From contig NC_081822.1 in NCBI RefSeq assembly GCF_030704535.1, forward strand, positions 5,271,501-5,335,500: a stretch of 64,000 bases of DNA. Direction: 5' to 3'. The translations under genes and the position numbers were made by a program. Below are positions 10,812 through 24,100 of this stretch, piece by piece. Position 1 is the first letter of the stretch. Each line of letters opens with the position of its first letter. The DNA comes from Vitis vinifera (taxonomy: Eukaryota; Streptophyta; Magnoliopsida; Vitales; Vitaceae). The notes under the pieces are model-generated. The model was not told the DNA's origin. It searched no databases and saw nothing but the letters and a program-made list of their open reading frames with translations.

Positions 10812-13800
10812 ATGTGGTCATTTATAGGCAGAAGCATTACAATGAGATGCCTGACTCTGCCCCAATCACTCCCTGTTTCTCTTCTTTCAATCAATAAAAC
10901 ACACGTTTTCAGATCGGTAAGCCTCTATTTCTCTTCTCTATTAATTTCTCTTTTTTCCTTAAAAATTCCTCTGCGCCTGCTTACCATCTTCATCCCCCGG
11001 ATTCTTGTTTTGGATTTAGGGCTTCTCCTATCCATTTTGGAGGTCCACAGTTGGTTCCTTTTGTTCGACGTCTGGTGTGTTCACGCGAATGGGGGATAGA
11101 GGTGTTTCAGCGCTACAGAGCTTCCACAATCAAGATTCTATATCGTATCTCTTGCAGCGGGAAGCCGCCGAGATTGATGAGACCCTCATGGGTCCTCTTG
11201 GTTTCAGTGTCGATCAGTTGATGGTCTCTCTATCCGTTTCTCTGTAAATTCATTATTTCTTTGCTGATTCTTGGGATTTTGTTTGAATTGTTGTTTCCTC
11301 ATGGGTTTTGCAGGAACTGGCGGGGTTGAGTGTCGCTACATCAATTGCAGAGGTAGTACCTTTTTCTATTCTCTTTTTGGCCTTTCTCTCTTCAGTTTCG
11401 TGTTATTTGTTATAGTTGAGCACAATCCATCATTACCGTTAGGATCCATGCACCTGAGAAGGAGGAGGAACAAGGGAATTGGTATTGGGTTCAAATTTTG
11501 TTTGTTTAGTAGGCATTGATCGGTTGTGTCTTCATGGATTTTAATTTCACTGAGATATCCATGATGGTTCAATCCCTGGAAATTCAATTGCCCTATTATG
11601 TTTTTCTGACATTTGAATTTAGGCTATTGTTTTTTTGTTGGTTTTAAACGAGTTCAGTTAATTTACTTAACACTTATCTATAGCAAGGTCAATGTGGTAT
11701 TCAATAACAATCATTAATTTTTGTTATTATGGTGATTACAAGAGTGTTTAAATACCTTCTGAATCACAATGGAAAATCTTCATCCCCTTCAAATATCTTA
11801 AACTGCATCCCCCACTTTTTTTTCTTGTTTGGGGTTTGGTTGCTCCTTCTATACATCCAGTGTACTTGGGTTTGGCCTCCCTTTTAGGCACCGGCTGGAT
11901 ATATGAAATTTTTTTTTGATAGATTCTGGGTTGATATATGAAAATTCTGATGAAGAGTGAGAAGGCCATACAAAGCCTTAGTCCTAACTGTTGCGCTATG
12001 TGTATGGAGAGTAGGGAATTGATTGACCATCTTTTCTTATACTATGACTTTGGGGCTATGGTATAAGCTTTTCAAACTAGCTAGAATCAATTGGGTTACT
12101 CCTAGGACCATAGGTGACATGATGACCATATCCTTAGGGTTTGGCGAGTACAACTAGGGCCAAAATTTTGTGGCAGGTTGCTTGTCTCACTCTAATTTGG
12201 ATAGCATGGAAGGAAAGAAATGCAAGGATTTTTTAGGATAGGTGGAGAACTATAAAATCCATATGGGACCTAATTTATTTTTATTCTTCTTTTTGGGCCT
12301 CAACAACTACAGCTTTCATGGGGACTCCTCTCAATGTAATTCAGCTCAATTGGAATTCTGAATGTGAATCCTAAGGGTCAAAATAGTTAACCTTGGCATA
12401 AAGATTCAGTCTATAGAGAGTAGATTAGTCCTCATGGGTATATTTCTTTTGGCAATATATTAAGGTATAGGTCTTATTTTGCAATTTATGGAATGTATCC
12501 ACTTGCTCTGTTTGACTGGAGTCTCATATCTTTAGAAATGATTCCTCATCTTTCACACGTACTTTTAATTCCTTACCAATAAATTGTTGTTTCTGATTTA
12601 AAAAAATATTACAATAAGATGACAGTTGGATCATTTTCACTGGTTGTTCAACTCTCTGCTGTGCATTAAGCAACCCATTATTTGGTTCTGTTAGATATTG
12701 AGAAACAAATACATGTTATATGGCTCCTTCTACATATGAAATTATTTTTCTCTTTTTGGCAGGTTTACAGACCCAGTGAATATAACCGTGTTCTGGCTAT
12801 TTGCGGACCAGGGAACAATGGTGGTGATGGGCTGGTGGCTGCTCGTCATCTACATCATTTTGGATATAAACCATACATTTGTTATCCTAAGCGTACTCCC
12901 AAGCCTCTTTATACTGGTCTGGTTACTCAGGTATAGATATAAATTTAATTTGACTTGTCCTTCTACCATTCTTAATATAGTTTTAAAAAAATTCTTATTT
13001 GACATAATAATTTTGTAGTTGGAATCGTTGTCAGTACCTTTCTTGTCAGTGGAAGACCTACCATTGGACTTGTCAAATGACTTTGACATTCTGGTGGATG
13101 CGATGTTTGGATTCTCCTTCCATGGTAATCAATTCTTTTCTCAGTGTCTGCTTATTTTTGTGTTTGTAGTCATCACACTGCTGAAAATAAGAGCATACAA
13201 AACTCTTAAAGCTCTATTTCTTAATATCTATTTTTAAGATCCCTTAACAAAGTAAGCTTATTGTTTTGTATTCTTCTAAATTATATGAAAGAAGTGCATT
13301 CTTTACCATATCTTTAGGCTATGCAACACGAATCTTGATGTGCATTCCAACCAATCTAAACCATGTCTTCTTTCAGAGACTGAGATCATATACCTCCAAT
13401 TATAACATCCTTTTTTTTTTTTTTTTCAATTGGAAAGGTGGTACAGATGAACTTTGGATACCTCTTTTATTTACTCAGTCTTGTATTTGTTTTGGCTTCT
13501 CTCAATGTCCAGAGCCAACAGTCAATTGTTCTCACTGGTAGAATAAATATTCTGCTCTGTAGTTTCTACAACTTCTAACCATCTCAATCAGTCCTCTTTT
13601 GCTTCAACACTTATCGGGGCTATTCTAATTGCACCCACTTATTGTCTTAGACTACTTGGTTTATCCATTCCTCATTTATGTCAAATCTTTGTTTTTGCTG
13701 ACCTGCATACTGGTCGAGAAAGAAGAACATGGATCCATCATTTCCTGATAAAGGATTTTGAACACATCTAATTCTCTAGCAACAAATATGGGGAGAAATG

Positions 13801-16800
13801 CTCCTGAAATTCTAAATTTACCTGAGTAGTAAGAGCTGAATTCTATTTCCTGGTTGCTAGCCTCCAGAGTTGATCTATTATTACAAAGTCATTTTTTTAA
13901 GTTAATATGCCCAAATTTCTCTGGTTAGCTACTCTCAGAGAGATTTCAATTCAAGCGTAGAGAAGAAAGCATGGTACTTTATGTTATCTGACCACATCCT
14001 CAAATCCTTCAGGTGCTCCAAGACCACCTTTTGATGATCTGATACGGAGGATGATTTGTTTACACAACTATGGCCAAACACGGCAGAAACCACCTGTCAT
14101 TGTCTCCATAGATATTCCATCAGGGTGGCATGTTGAAGAGGGAGATATTGATGGTGAAGGCATTAAACCTGATATGCTGGTTTGCTTCAAATTGACACCT
14201 TAATTATGCTTTCTTGAACTCAATTTTTTGGCATATTGCAGTCATAATTCTTAATTATCCTTGTTGAATTATGTTTCTTCTATTTTCAGTAAATGACATT
14301 ACTGATGTGGCTTTGCTATTTTGAAGGTTTCTTTAACTGCTCCAAAGTTGTGTGCCAAAAAATTTTCTGGTCCACACCACTTTCTGGGTGGTAGATTTGT
14401 TCCACCATTTATTGCGGATAAATTTAAGCTTCACCTTCCACCATATCCTGGAACTGCCATGTGTGTTCGAATTGGAAAGCCTCCACAAATTGACATATCA
14501 GCTCTCAGAGAGAACTATATTTCTCCAGAGTTTCTTGAGGAGTATGTGGAAGCTGACCCCATGGATCAGGTACCAGTTCAAGTAGAACATTATGGCAGGT
14601 TTTTTATTTTTTTTTATTTCTTCTGGGTTGATGATGTTAGATATCTACTGAGTTAATGCCTAATGGATTAACTTGTATTTGATAACATATTTATTTACCA
14701 CATCTTTCCGTAATCAATAGACAAGCCTCATTGTATCACAATTAAGTCATTAGTCATCTTGCAGTTTCGCAAATGGTTTGATGATGCAGTGGTTGCTGGC
14801 TTGAAGGAACCAAATGCCATGGCCTTGTCAACTGCCGGCAAGGATGGAAAACCGTAAGTTTCTCCTCTTTGCAGGTTTTCATCATTCATGGACAGTAAGA
14901 TATGTTGGGTGATTACTTATAAATCAGTGAAGTATCTATATCAGACATAGACATTCAATATCTTCCTGTAAACACTCCCAAATTTAGTTTTCTTCTGCTG
15001 CACTGCATTAATTAAGCATCCATTATGGAGATTTACTATGTTTTGAACCCTTATAAAGTCTTCAAGTGGATTATTTAGTTCATTAAATCTTCTGTCTTAC
15101 ACATGCTATATGATGTATTTTGAATAGCCAGTCCTTCCAATATACTTTCATGTACCTGCATCTGAATTTTGTAAAATTATTTAACCATGTAAAATCTGCA
15201 CTCCTTTTTTTATTAGAAATCCAATTACTCCTACCCAGGCTAATACGGCATATATGTATTAAGACTGAGGGTTCCTCTTTATGAAGATACTTGGTAGTCT
15301 GCTGTTAAAGTTTGGTGGAGATCATGGCCCAGATCTGGGTTCTATTTTTACTAGAACCTCAGAGGCCATTCTCATTGTCCAACTTTTAACATGCTAAATT
15401 TGACTATTTCCAGAAAGCATTATCTTTGTGTACCCTTCCAAGTTTATAGACGTTTCTGTAGGAACAAATACAAAAATCTTTCTTTTTTCTTACTTTATCA
15501 ATATTGTTCACCTTACATTCCAAATGCTTTTTCTATCTCCTTTCAAGATCCCGGTTTCAATAGCTTTGAGGATTGAAAAATTACAAGGAGATTTTCTTTG
15601 GTCAGGTTGTGTGGAAGGTAAAAAGGATCATTTGGTCAGTTGGGACTTAGTCTATAGGCCAAAGGAAGTTAGTGGTTTAGGATTGGGGAAAATTTCTCTG
15701 AAGAATCAAGCATTATTAGGGAAGTGGCTTTGGAGGTAACCTAAGGAAAGTTCTGCCTTTTGTCATAAGGTCATCTTGAGTATCTATGAGACACATGCTA
15801 ATGGATGGGACACCAACAATATGGTCAGATGGTCACATCGTTGCCCCTAGAAGGCCATTGCACATATGCTTGAAGTTTTTTCTATATACACTTGCTTTGT
15901 GATGGGTGATGGGTTTAGAATCCGTTTTTGAGAAGATTTGTGGTGGGAGGACAAACCTTTGTGTTTACAATTTCCAAGTCTTTTCAGAGTCACCACTACT
16001 AAAAACTGTACTATCTCAACTATCATGAGTAATAACGCTTCTTTGTCTTGGTTGTCGCAATCTAGCTAATGTAGAGATTGAGGATCTTGAAAGATTAATG
16101 TCCCTACTGTCTAATATCCATTTGACTCCTTTTGTTCTAGATGCAAAAACTTGGGTACTGTCCTCTTCAGGAGTTTTCTCAGTAAAATCATTTTTTTCAA
16201 CCTTATCCTTTTCTTCAAACTCAATTCTGTTCTACCTAGCTAATTTTTTGTGAAAATCAAGAGTCCTTTCTAAGGTTAGGACCTTTGCATGGTTAGTGGC
16301 ACTTAAGAAGGTAAATACCAATGACATGTTACAATTAAGAAGACCTTTCAAAGTCCTTAGCCCTCATTAGTGCATTCTATGAGGAGTAGTGAGACGGTTG
16401 ATCATCTATTCCTGCATTGTCCGATTATTTTGGGATTGTGAAATAGGATTTTTTCACAGGTTGGGATGTAGTAGATTCCGCCAAACAGTATTTGTGATAT
16501 GATGGTGATCTCCTTCAAGTGTTTTGGGAATTCAATTAGAGGTAGGGCTCTTTGGAGGATTGATGTCTCTCTCTATTGTGGATTGTGTGGTGAGAGAGGA
16601 ACGCTCAGATTTTCGAGGACACTTAGAGGATGTCGGAGTCGTGGGATTTGCTACATTTCTATGTTTCTTTTTGGGCTTAGCGTGCAGACATTTTTAAACC
16701 CTACCCTTTGAGTATTATCCAATTTAGTTGGCTTTCGATCTAAACGCATTAGGGTTGGGTTACTGGGGTTGGTGTTGTTATACTTGTATAGGCCTTTTTG

Positions 16801-19800
16801 ATTCTTTTTTCTTTTTTTGTATAGCCTTCCTTGTTTTGTGGAGCCTTTCTTAGTTTCTTTTGATTAGGTTTGTATTTCATTGGGAGGACTTCTCATCCTT
16901 TTCATGTTTTTATTATCAATGATTACTTTTGCTTGTTTTTGATAAAACAAAAAATAAAATTATTCTTATATATGAATTTTTTTTTACTTCTTTATTTACC
17001 ATATATCATCCTACTTTGGTGTAGGTCATCACGGATTGTACTGCTAAAGGGGGTCGATAAGGATGGTTTTGTCTGGTTAGTACTGTTCTATAAAGTGATA
17101 GTAATCCATGTATTATGTTGCTTTTCTCCAAGGCTGACTTTTCCTTATCTTGCTCCAATGTTGACTTTTCCTTATCTTGCTCCAATGCTGACTTTTTCAT
17201 ATCTTGCTCCAATGCTGACTTTTCCTTATCTTGCTACTGTTCTTTTATATGCAGGTACACCAATTATGGAAGTCGAAAGGCACACGAAATATCTGAAAAT
17301 CCTCATGCATCACTTCTTTTCTACTGGGATGGTCTTAATCGACAGGTAAACCATTCTTGTTGAAGGATGCTTTTTTACATTTTGGTTCTTTATGCAAAGT
17401 AAATCTTATATAATTGATGGAGCATACCTAAAAAGCAACTCTGATATGCACTTAATCTGTCACCATATGTACTTATCTGCTTCAGCATCTCAGGAATTGA
17501 CAACACTGGTAGTTAAAGTAATTGTTCAGGCTTTAGGAACATTTTCCCTGTTTTGGAATATTTTATGTGACAAATGACTATCAATCAAGGCCCTAGCTCA
17601 GGATTATCTAATTTGGGGGCCATCTTTGTATTGATTTTGTTGGCTCATTTTGAGTCACCTTATCCAAAAAAATGTCATTACTGTTGGAATGATCCAAGTT
17701 ATCCTTTAGATTGAGTTCTTTATGTCATTATGGGTCTTCTTGGTTAAGGTCCACTTGGATCCCCACTGGTGATCTACTCAGTGATGTGCACTTTTTGATC
17801 CTTGGGTTAAATTGATTAGGAGAATAAACCAAAAAACATCCTTTCATGGAGTTTCATGCACTAGGCAGTCACCTTTTTGTTGTGGTCCATGAAGTTGGAT
17901 TCTTGTGGAGTGTGATGCAGAGGTAGAGCACTGAATAGTGACAGATGCTCCAACTGAATCATGGAGTTGATCATGAGCCTTAAGAGTGGGTTTGGATTCG
18001 ATACAGTGCTATACTTATTGCCTAAATGCATTGCTCATGGGAGAACAAGGAAACATATTGCGTATTTCTCACCTTTTAGAATTGCTCACATTATTTGATT
18101 CAGCCTTGATTGGACTCCCCCTTTCCCCCTCCCTAACATCCTGGTGCTCCCTCCTTTTCCTCTCCCCACAGGGTCTCTCTCTCTCTCTAAATTTAGAACA
18201 ATAATAAATATTTGCCATAAACCTATTCCAGTATTTGAGGTAATTTTTCCTTTTCTTTTTCTTTTTCGTAATTACTGTGAACAAAAGAAACCATCCCTTG
18301 CCCCCTCCCTAACATCCTGGTGCTCCATCCTTTCCCTCTCCCCACAGGTCTCTCTCTCTCTCTAAATTTAGAACAATAATAAATATTTTCCATAAACCTA
18401 TTCCAGTATTTGAGGTAATTTTTTCCTTTTCTTTTTCTTAATTACTGTGAACAAAAGGAACCATCCCTTGCCTTGTGGTACATTGTTCAAGGAAAGTTTC
18501 TCCCTCAGTAAAAGAGTCCCAAGGATCACGTTTCTCCCTCAACAAGCTCAAGGGTTTGGAGTGGTACCATAGCTTATGGTCCAGGCATGAGGTTAGGTTA
18601 GATCAACACACGCACACACACACCTATCATTGTATCAGATTGCTATATCAATCTCAGTCTGGGTATTTATATACACTCCAAAACCCTTCCTGTATTTCAA
18701 ATACTGCAGATTACTATTGTGTATTGTTCCTGGCCCTGTAGGCTGTAGACCATTTCCAATCCGTAATAGAATATCTATTGCCAACAAGAGCACAACTTGA
18801 TTAACCAACAAAGGCATATCTTAAATAATCATCCTGGATGAACCATATGTAACATCATCACGATTTCTAGGTAAGAATTGAAGGACCTGTCCAGAAAGTT
18901 TCTGAGTTGGAGTCTGAGCAGTACTTCCATAGTCGTCCACGAGGAAGTCAGATTGGAGCTATTGTTAGCAAGCAGGTTTGTTTTTACTTACTTTTTATGT
19001 TAAAATTTATTGGATCTACAGAACTTATGAACTTAATCTTTTGGGTTTTTTTTTCCTTCTTTTCGTCAGAGTACTATAGTTCCTGGAAGGCATGTTCTCC
19101 ACCAAGAATACAAAGAATTAGAGAACAAATTCTCTGATGGGTTAGTGGTTTAAATTTTTAAATCTTTTGCGACTTGCAAGGCCATGTTGATAAACAGTTT
19201 ATGCATATCTTTTGCTGAACATTCTTAGTTTAACAGTCCCTAGTCAGGTTTCCCACAACCACGTTCTGCATAAATTTTACTTGAGAATAGAATCAGTCTT
19301 TTGCATTCATTTTGTTTCATTTCTAGATCTGATTCAAAACCAGGTTGATTCCACATCACAATGTACAAGAAACTAAAATTTCTTTTTGCCTTTTAAATCA
19401 TGATTCTTGATTGACAAATAAAATCCTTTCGTTTTTTCTATATGCAGAAGTATGATTCCAAAACCTAAATACTGGGGAGGATACAGGCTGAAACCTGAGC
19501 TTTTCGAATTTTGGCAAGGACAGCAATCTCGCTTGCATGACAGGTTGTTTAATCCCATTTCTTTCTAAAATATCTATTGAACTGCCTGGCATGGAATAGA
19601 GTGGGAATTCAATCTGCCTTCATCTATCCATGCTTTGGAACTTTCTATAGGATACAAATATAACTTGGTTTAGATATAGATTGTGGATCTGATGCAATCA
19701 GGTTTAGGTTGGATTGAGGGCTACAACTTGGGCAAGTTGGACAGGTTAGAAGGTTAGCCTGCGCTAAAACCAACCAGAGGTTGGGTTGGAAATTCCTCAC

Positions 19801-21149
19801 CCATGTTAAACTCGTGAGCAATATGGGTTCTTGTAGGTTATGAAACAAATCAATTATTTTATAGCCTATAAAATGTAAGTCATATTGTGAAATAAGATAT
19901 TAAAGCTAAATATTTCGAATAAATCCTTAGTTACTAATTTAACATAGATAATTATTCATAAACTCAAACTTCAACTATTAAAAATACTTAAACAATTAAA
20001 GACAGACAATAAACTCATTACTCTATAATTTAAAACTAAGAAAGGCTATAGTTCTTTCTAATCATTTCTATGTTTTTTTATAGTTTAATAAAACAATATA
20101 TAACATAATTGAAAATGAAGAAACAAATCATGTGTGGCTTCCACCTTTGGCAGGTTGCCAGAACCTTCAACCCATGTTAACCTCATATTTTTCAGGTTGG
20201 TATTTTTTTTAACCAAGTTTGACCCTAACTCATTCAAATCTTACCCACACCAACCCAAATACTGGATTGGACATGTTGCACTCGCCCAAATTATAGCCCT
20301 AGTTGGATCCAGATCTTGCTAGTGGATTTGAATGGACACCATATTATACCTCCTGCACCTGCAGATGAAAGAGGTTGTTCTTTCTGGGCCAAAATTAGAC
20401 CTTTATGTTGTGGAACTTTCTTACCGTACTGGGTTTGGTGGTTGCTTGACCTGATTCTAAGTTCTGTATAGGTTTTGGATGTCAATCAGTCAATGCCTTA
20501 TGAACATGGCCTGTAGTCTGGGCTCAGCCCACTTGTAAAGCAGAAAAAAAAAAAAAAAAAAGAAGCACAAAGAAGAAAAATGTTATTAAAATTATTCAAC
20601 AATCTGAACCTCTGCCTAAACAATATGGTTTGAATCTGGATTTCATAGTAGACCTTTGCGATGCCCTATTGTCTGGGACAGTTACTTGAGAAAAGAAGGA
20701 ATGAGTCGCAATATAGGAATTACAAACTAGAAGGGTGATGCAGAAAAATATGGTAAACATAATATGGATTAATAGTTTGTAAATGGTTGACAAACTTGAA
20801 GAGAAATCTATTGATATGCGAAGCCGAAAGAGATGGAAAAGATTAGGAAAATGTTGAAGTATTTGAAGTCGGTCATCTAAAATGGAGAGAACTTGTGTTT
20901 CCCAGAGATGCTAAAAGTATCTCAGAGGTTTCCTGAAGTTGAATTTTCCAAGAAGTACTGCAGATGTTTTCCATTGTTTCCAGAAACAGAATCACTGGTT
21001 GTGGAATTTATTATGCTGGAGATAGTTTCTTGGTTTTAAGAGTTGGGACTTCATTGGTAGTTTATGAATGTTTTCTTGACAGGTTGCAATATTCACCTGA
21101 AGAGATCAATGGAAAACGAGTATGGAGAATTGATCGGTTGGCACCCTGA
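10812..21149 (+). CDS. PDX3: Bifunctional NAD(P)HX epimerase / pyridoxine(pyridoxamine) 5'-phosphate oxidase, chloroplastic, 14 exons
   Basis: Exons: 10812-10916, 11020-11223, 11314-11352, 12763-12930, 13019-13124, 14013-14179, 14327-14569, 14765-14853, 17025-17075, 17255-17345, 18871-18975, 19070-19140, 19448-19543, 21083-21149. They join without a frame break to 533 residues, close to the Arabidopsis protein (about 530). Residues 1 to about 70 are Ser/Thr-rich and basic, consistent with a plastid transit peptide. About 85-310 is a YjeF_N domain with GPGNNGGDG at 131-139 and [12 protein letters not shown]; in plants this domain epimerises damaged NAD(P)H hydrates. From F345 to the end is the FMN-dependent PNPOx domain, with [32 protein letters not shown] and the C-terminal RIDRLAP. 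That domain oxidises PNP/PMP to pyridoxal 5'-phosphate in the vitamin B6 salvage pathway. The first ATG was chosen because it aligns with the family; residue 11 is an alternative. Introns 3 and 8 carry LINE debris. Confidence 0.95.
11940..12440 (+). mobile_element. LINE 3'-end fragment in PDX3 intron 3
   Basis: Translation in shifting frames gives a degraded stretch with [20 protein letters not shown], then [10 protein letters not shown] and a GKKC-type motif. This is the cysteine/histidine-rich zf-RVT tail found at the C-terminus of plant non-LTR retrotransposon reverse transcriptases. Frameshifts and stops make it inactive. It lies in the same orientation as the host gene. Confidence 0.65.
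15390..16960 (+). mobile_element. 5'-truncated LINE fragment in PDX3 intron 8
   Basis: The region 15,540-15,740 reads [16 protein letters not shown], then a [25 protein letters not shown] segment, the hallmark C-terminal reverse-transcriptase / zf-RVT region of plant LINEs. Degraded continuation, including [20 protein letters not shown], runs to about 16,740. The end near 16,940-16,960 is A-rich (AAAACAAAAAATAAAA), consistent with a LINE 3' tail. It is sense-oriented, full of stops, and accounts for most of the 2.2-kb intron. Confidence 0.75.
17133..17240 (+). repeat. 27-bp minisatellite, four copies, PDX3 intron 9
   Basis: The unit GCTGACTTTTCCTTATCTTG plus CTCCAAT is repeated four times with few changes, ending next to the splice acceptor of exon 10 (exon starts 17,255). 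Because the unit is 27 bp, it creates repeated 9-residue phrases in open frames on both strands; these are artefacts. The pyrimidine-rich units may add to the polypyrimidine tract of the acceptor. Confidence 0.85.
18113..18475 (+). repeat. ~185-bp direct tandem duplication, PDX3 intron 10
   Basis: The block from CCCCTCCCTAACATCCTGGT through TGTGAACAAAAG-AACCATCCCTTG occurs twice back to back (about 18,113-18,297 and 18,298-18,475) with few differences, so it is a recent event. Each copy contains a CT-rich tract ending in CCCCACAG, which resembles a splice acceptor. No protein frame needs it. Confidence 0.85.
19690..20325. mobile_element. Inverted-repeat MITE in PDX3 intron 13
   Basis: Left end motifs GAGGGCTACAACTTGGGCAAG with GTTGGACAGG near 19,716-19,745 are mirrored on the opposite strand by GGACATGTTGCACTCGCCC and AATTATAGCCC near 20,270-20,303. 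The interior is AT-rich and non-coding. Such GGGCT(A/G)-TTGGGC-ended elements are common in plant introns. The terminal bases and target duplication could not be fixed. Confidence 0.5.
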
Positions 21150-24100
21150 CTAGTATCTCAAGCATCTTCATTATGAAGTCTTACCTGTCATGGCATCCTT
21201 CCATTTGTGCGTCTGTTGCAAGGTGCTTCTGTAATGTAAAGATATGTCGTCTGTAAGGATGTGCGATGTAATACAGTAATAGCTTTATTTTTTATGCATT
21301 GGGCAAAGAACAAACTGTAACCCAATGAGCACAATGCACTTGCTTTAAAACCCAAAATATGATTATAAATCTGAGACCCACCCATTTTTCCCAAGGAAAC
21401 AGCATGATTGGGTCCTATTTCTGTGGCCTATTTTGCAGGGCATTTTCAACTTAATTGTTTGTCTGCTTTGAGACTTCATTGTGATGTTAATGGTTTCCCA
21501 AGAGAATGAAATGGATACAAATGGGATGCAGTAGATTGTGGGAAGGATGGAAAATGGAAAAAATAAACTCCAGCAATTGTCATAATATTATAACATAACA
21601 ACATTCCATGCTCCACTCTTAATAGTATGCTAATAGTAATAATTTAATGTTTGATTTGTAATAAACATTTCAATAATCTTCGGCATGATACTTAACAAAT
21701 GCTAAAAAAAATAGTGCGATCATTGCCTATATTATTTTATGATTCAACTTATAAAAGCCCTACTGTAGCTACTTTTTCATGGTTCTACTCCATCTCATGC
21801 CGTTGTCTTTTAGGTATAGTGATGTTTTTTTTCTAATCTTCATCCTGTGGCAAAAGGAACTCCAACTACTTTAGGGAGAAAAAAAATTGTAAATTGGGAA
21901 GATAAAAGGTTTGACTTAAAGTAGTCAATGCAGAACAGCCCCCCAAGGGAGTTAGATGAATAAAGAGAGAGGAATGGTGTAAAAAGACAAAGTGGTAAAG
22001 ATGAGGAGAAGAATTTATGAGAGTTAATAATGGTAAGTAGCTTTAGTGGTGGATGTTAAATTTTCCTGGTTATATTCATATGTCATGATTAGGCACTGAG
22101 ATGTCTACTGTTGATAACCGTAAATAAAAGTCGTTATTTTCATCATTGTCTTTTAACGCTATCATCCCCATATCCCAGTGTGAATTTGGCAATTTGCACC
22201 TTTTCAAAATTAAAAAAATGGGCAAGCTGGTGGACCAAAAAAAAAGACTCGGGAGTAAAATAATTAATGAAGCAACGTTACATTTTGTCCCAAATCCAAG
22301 AAGAGCACAAACTTGATGCTAGGCCCTTTCCGTTTTCTTTGTAAAGGGGGAAAAGAAAGCAACAAACTCTTTCTAATCAACATGAAGCCCTTTTGTTTCT
22401 CTCTTTTTACAAATAGGCTAAGCTTTTGGAGGTTTCTTTTATGGATGCTTCTTGATATTAAATTTTGGTTAGGTTTGAAAGAGGTTGAGGTAGATCCTTG
22501 CCAAACTGGGCTCCACCATGCAAACATCAGGAATTTCTTTTCAAAACTTCTTTTGACCAGCTGAAGTTGAAACCTGACACTCTACTTTTTCTGAAAGGCC
22601 ATATTAGATGCAATGTGACCACACCACTTCCATTTGAAAGGGGTGGGTTTTTTTTTTTTCATCTTCTTTCCTTTCTTTCCTTTCTTTCTTAATGAGTGGA
22701 ATATCAAAGATTTCAGAGGTTAGATTGAAATTCAAAGGCACTGTGAGCTGGTGTTACACATCACCCCCCAAAAGATCCAAAAACTAGAGGTGGGGGAGGT
22801 GGTTTGAGTTCTAAAGGAGAAATGATTAGAAGATTCCTCCTCTCCCTTTCATGTCAATGCATCTAAAAAGCCTATGACACCACTCATCAAACCCTTGGAG
22901 CCTCTGTTTGCTTTAATATTTTCACAAGTGGGCGAAGCTGTGTTTGTGATCAAACTCTATGAGTTGCAAGCATCTGAATTCCATTCGAGGGAGAGTCCCT
23001 TTTGATGACCATTGACCTCGGATAACATCACTGTTCGACAACCTAATGAGCAACCACTAATGGACATTGACCCAATTGCTCAATTTGTGGTGCCAATGCC
23101 CACATCCCAATTGCTTTGGATGATGCTATGGAGACTTGTTCGCTAAGGCCGCATTTCTTTTGCTAATAATTTCCCCCATAATATCATTTTCAAAGAGTTC
23201 AGATTGCAAGAAAAAAACAAACTTTTCATCAGCAGTACTTTCCATTAGCATATGCCCACAACTTGAACATTATAGTGAAAATTCCCAATCAAATTGGCAA
23301 AAAATATGTCCTGATTGCCCAACCTTTGGAGTAAAAACACTCCTACAACATTTTTTTGTGAGGCTTGGATTAAATCTAGGAAAGCAGGGACTGAATTGGG
23401 TAGGGTCATTATTGGGGTGGGGGATAGGTACAATTGTTGAACCTCAGGGGGGGGGGGAGAAGGATTCTGGATCAGGATCTTTCACTGCCTTTTGAATGTA
23501 CAAAAACAGCTTTCTTTTGAATGTACACAACTTTCAAAATGGGGTTCAATCTATCTTCAAGAGGCAAATAATGGTGTCCATCAACAAAGGGATGGTAATG
23601 GTAATGGAAAGATGGTGAGGACCCCCACATAAACCTAGAATTTCAAATGGGCACACAGACCCCAGTAAGAGTCTCAACTCTCACGATAACACATGAGAGG
23701 GAAATCTCACTTACCCCTCACTCACTCTTTATCATCCACTTTATTCTGACCCCATGATTGAGCAACATACCTAATGACACTATTAATGTGATTAGATAGG
23801 TTTTTAGGTGGAGAAGATCCCTCCGGTGGACCCTTTGGATTTGTAGATCGATTTCCCAACCCTTGCATGTGCAAAACATGTACTGATTCTGCTCAGTAGC
23901 ATGTCATTGTAACTGGGGTTTTTTTTTTTCAACCAAATCCATAAATGCATTCCCTGATTACATTGATGATTTAACAATGGTTGCCTGGTTAGCATTTTAC
24001 ATAGATTTGAGCATCTGACCCACTTTGTGGTGGCACATAGCATTGGAGCAACTGGAGAAATAGGTGTGGCATATACGCCAAGAACCCCTAGGACCAAGAG

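Noticed and set aside
16870..17349. 159-codon ORF overlapping PDX3 exons 9-10
   Set aside because: The frame runs through the intron minisatellite, which repeats [13 protein letters not shown] phrases every 27 bp. It is out of frame with the real PDX3 exons.
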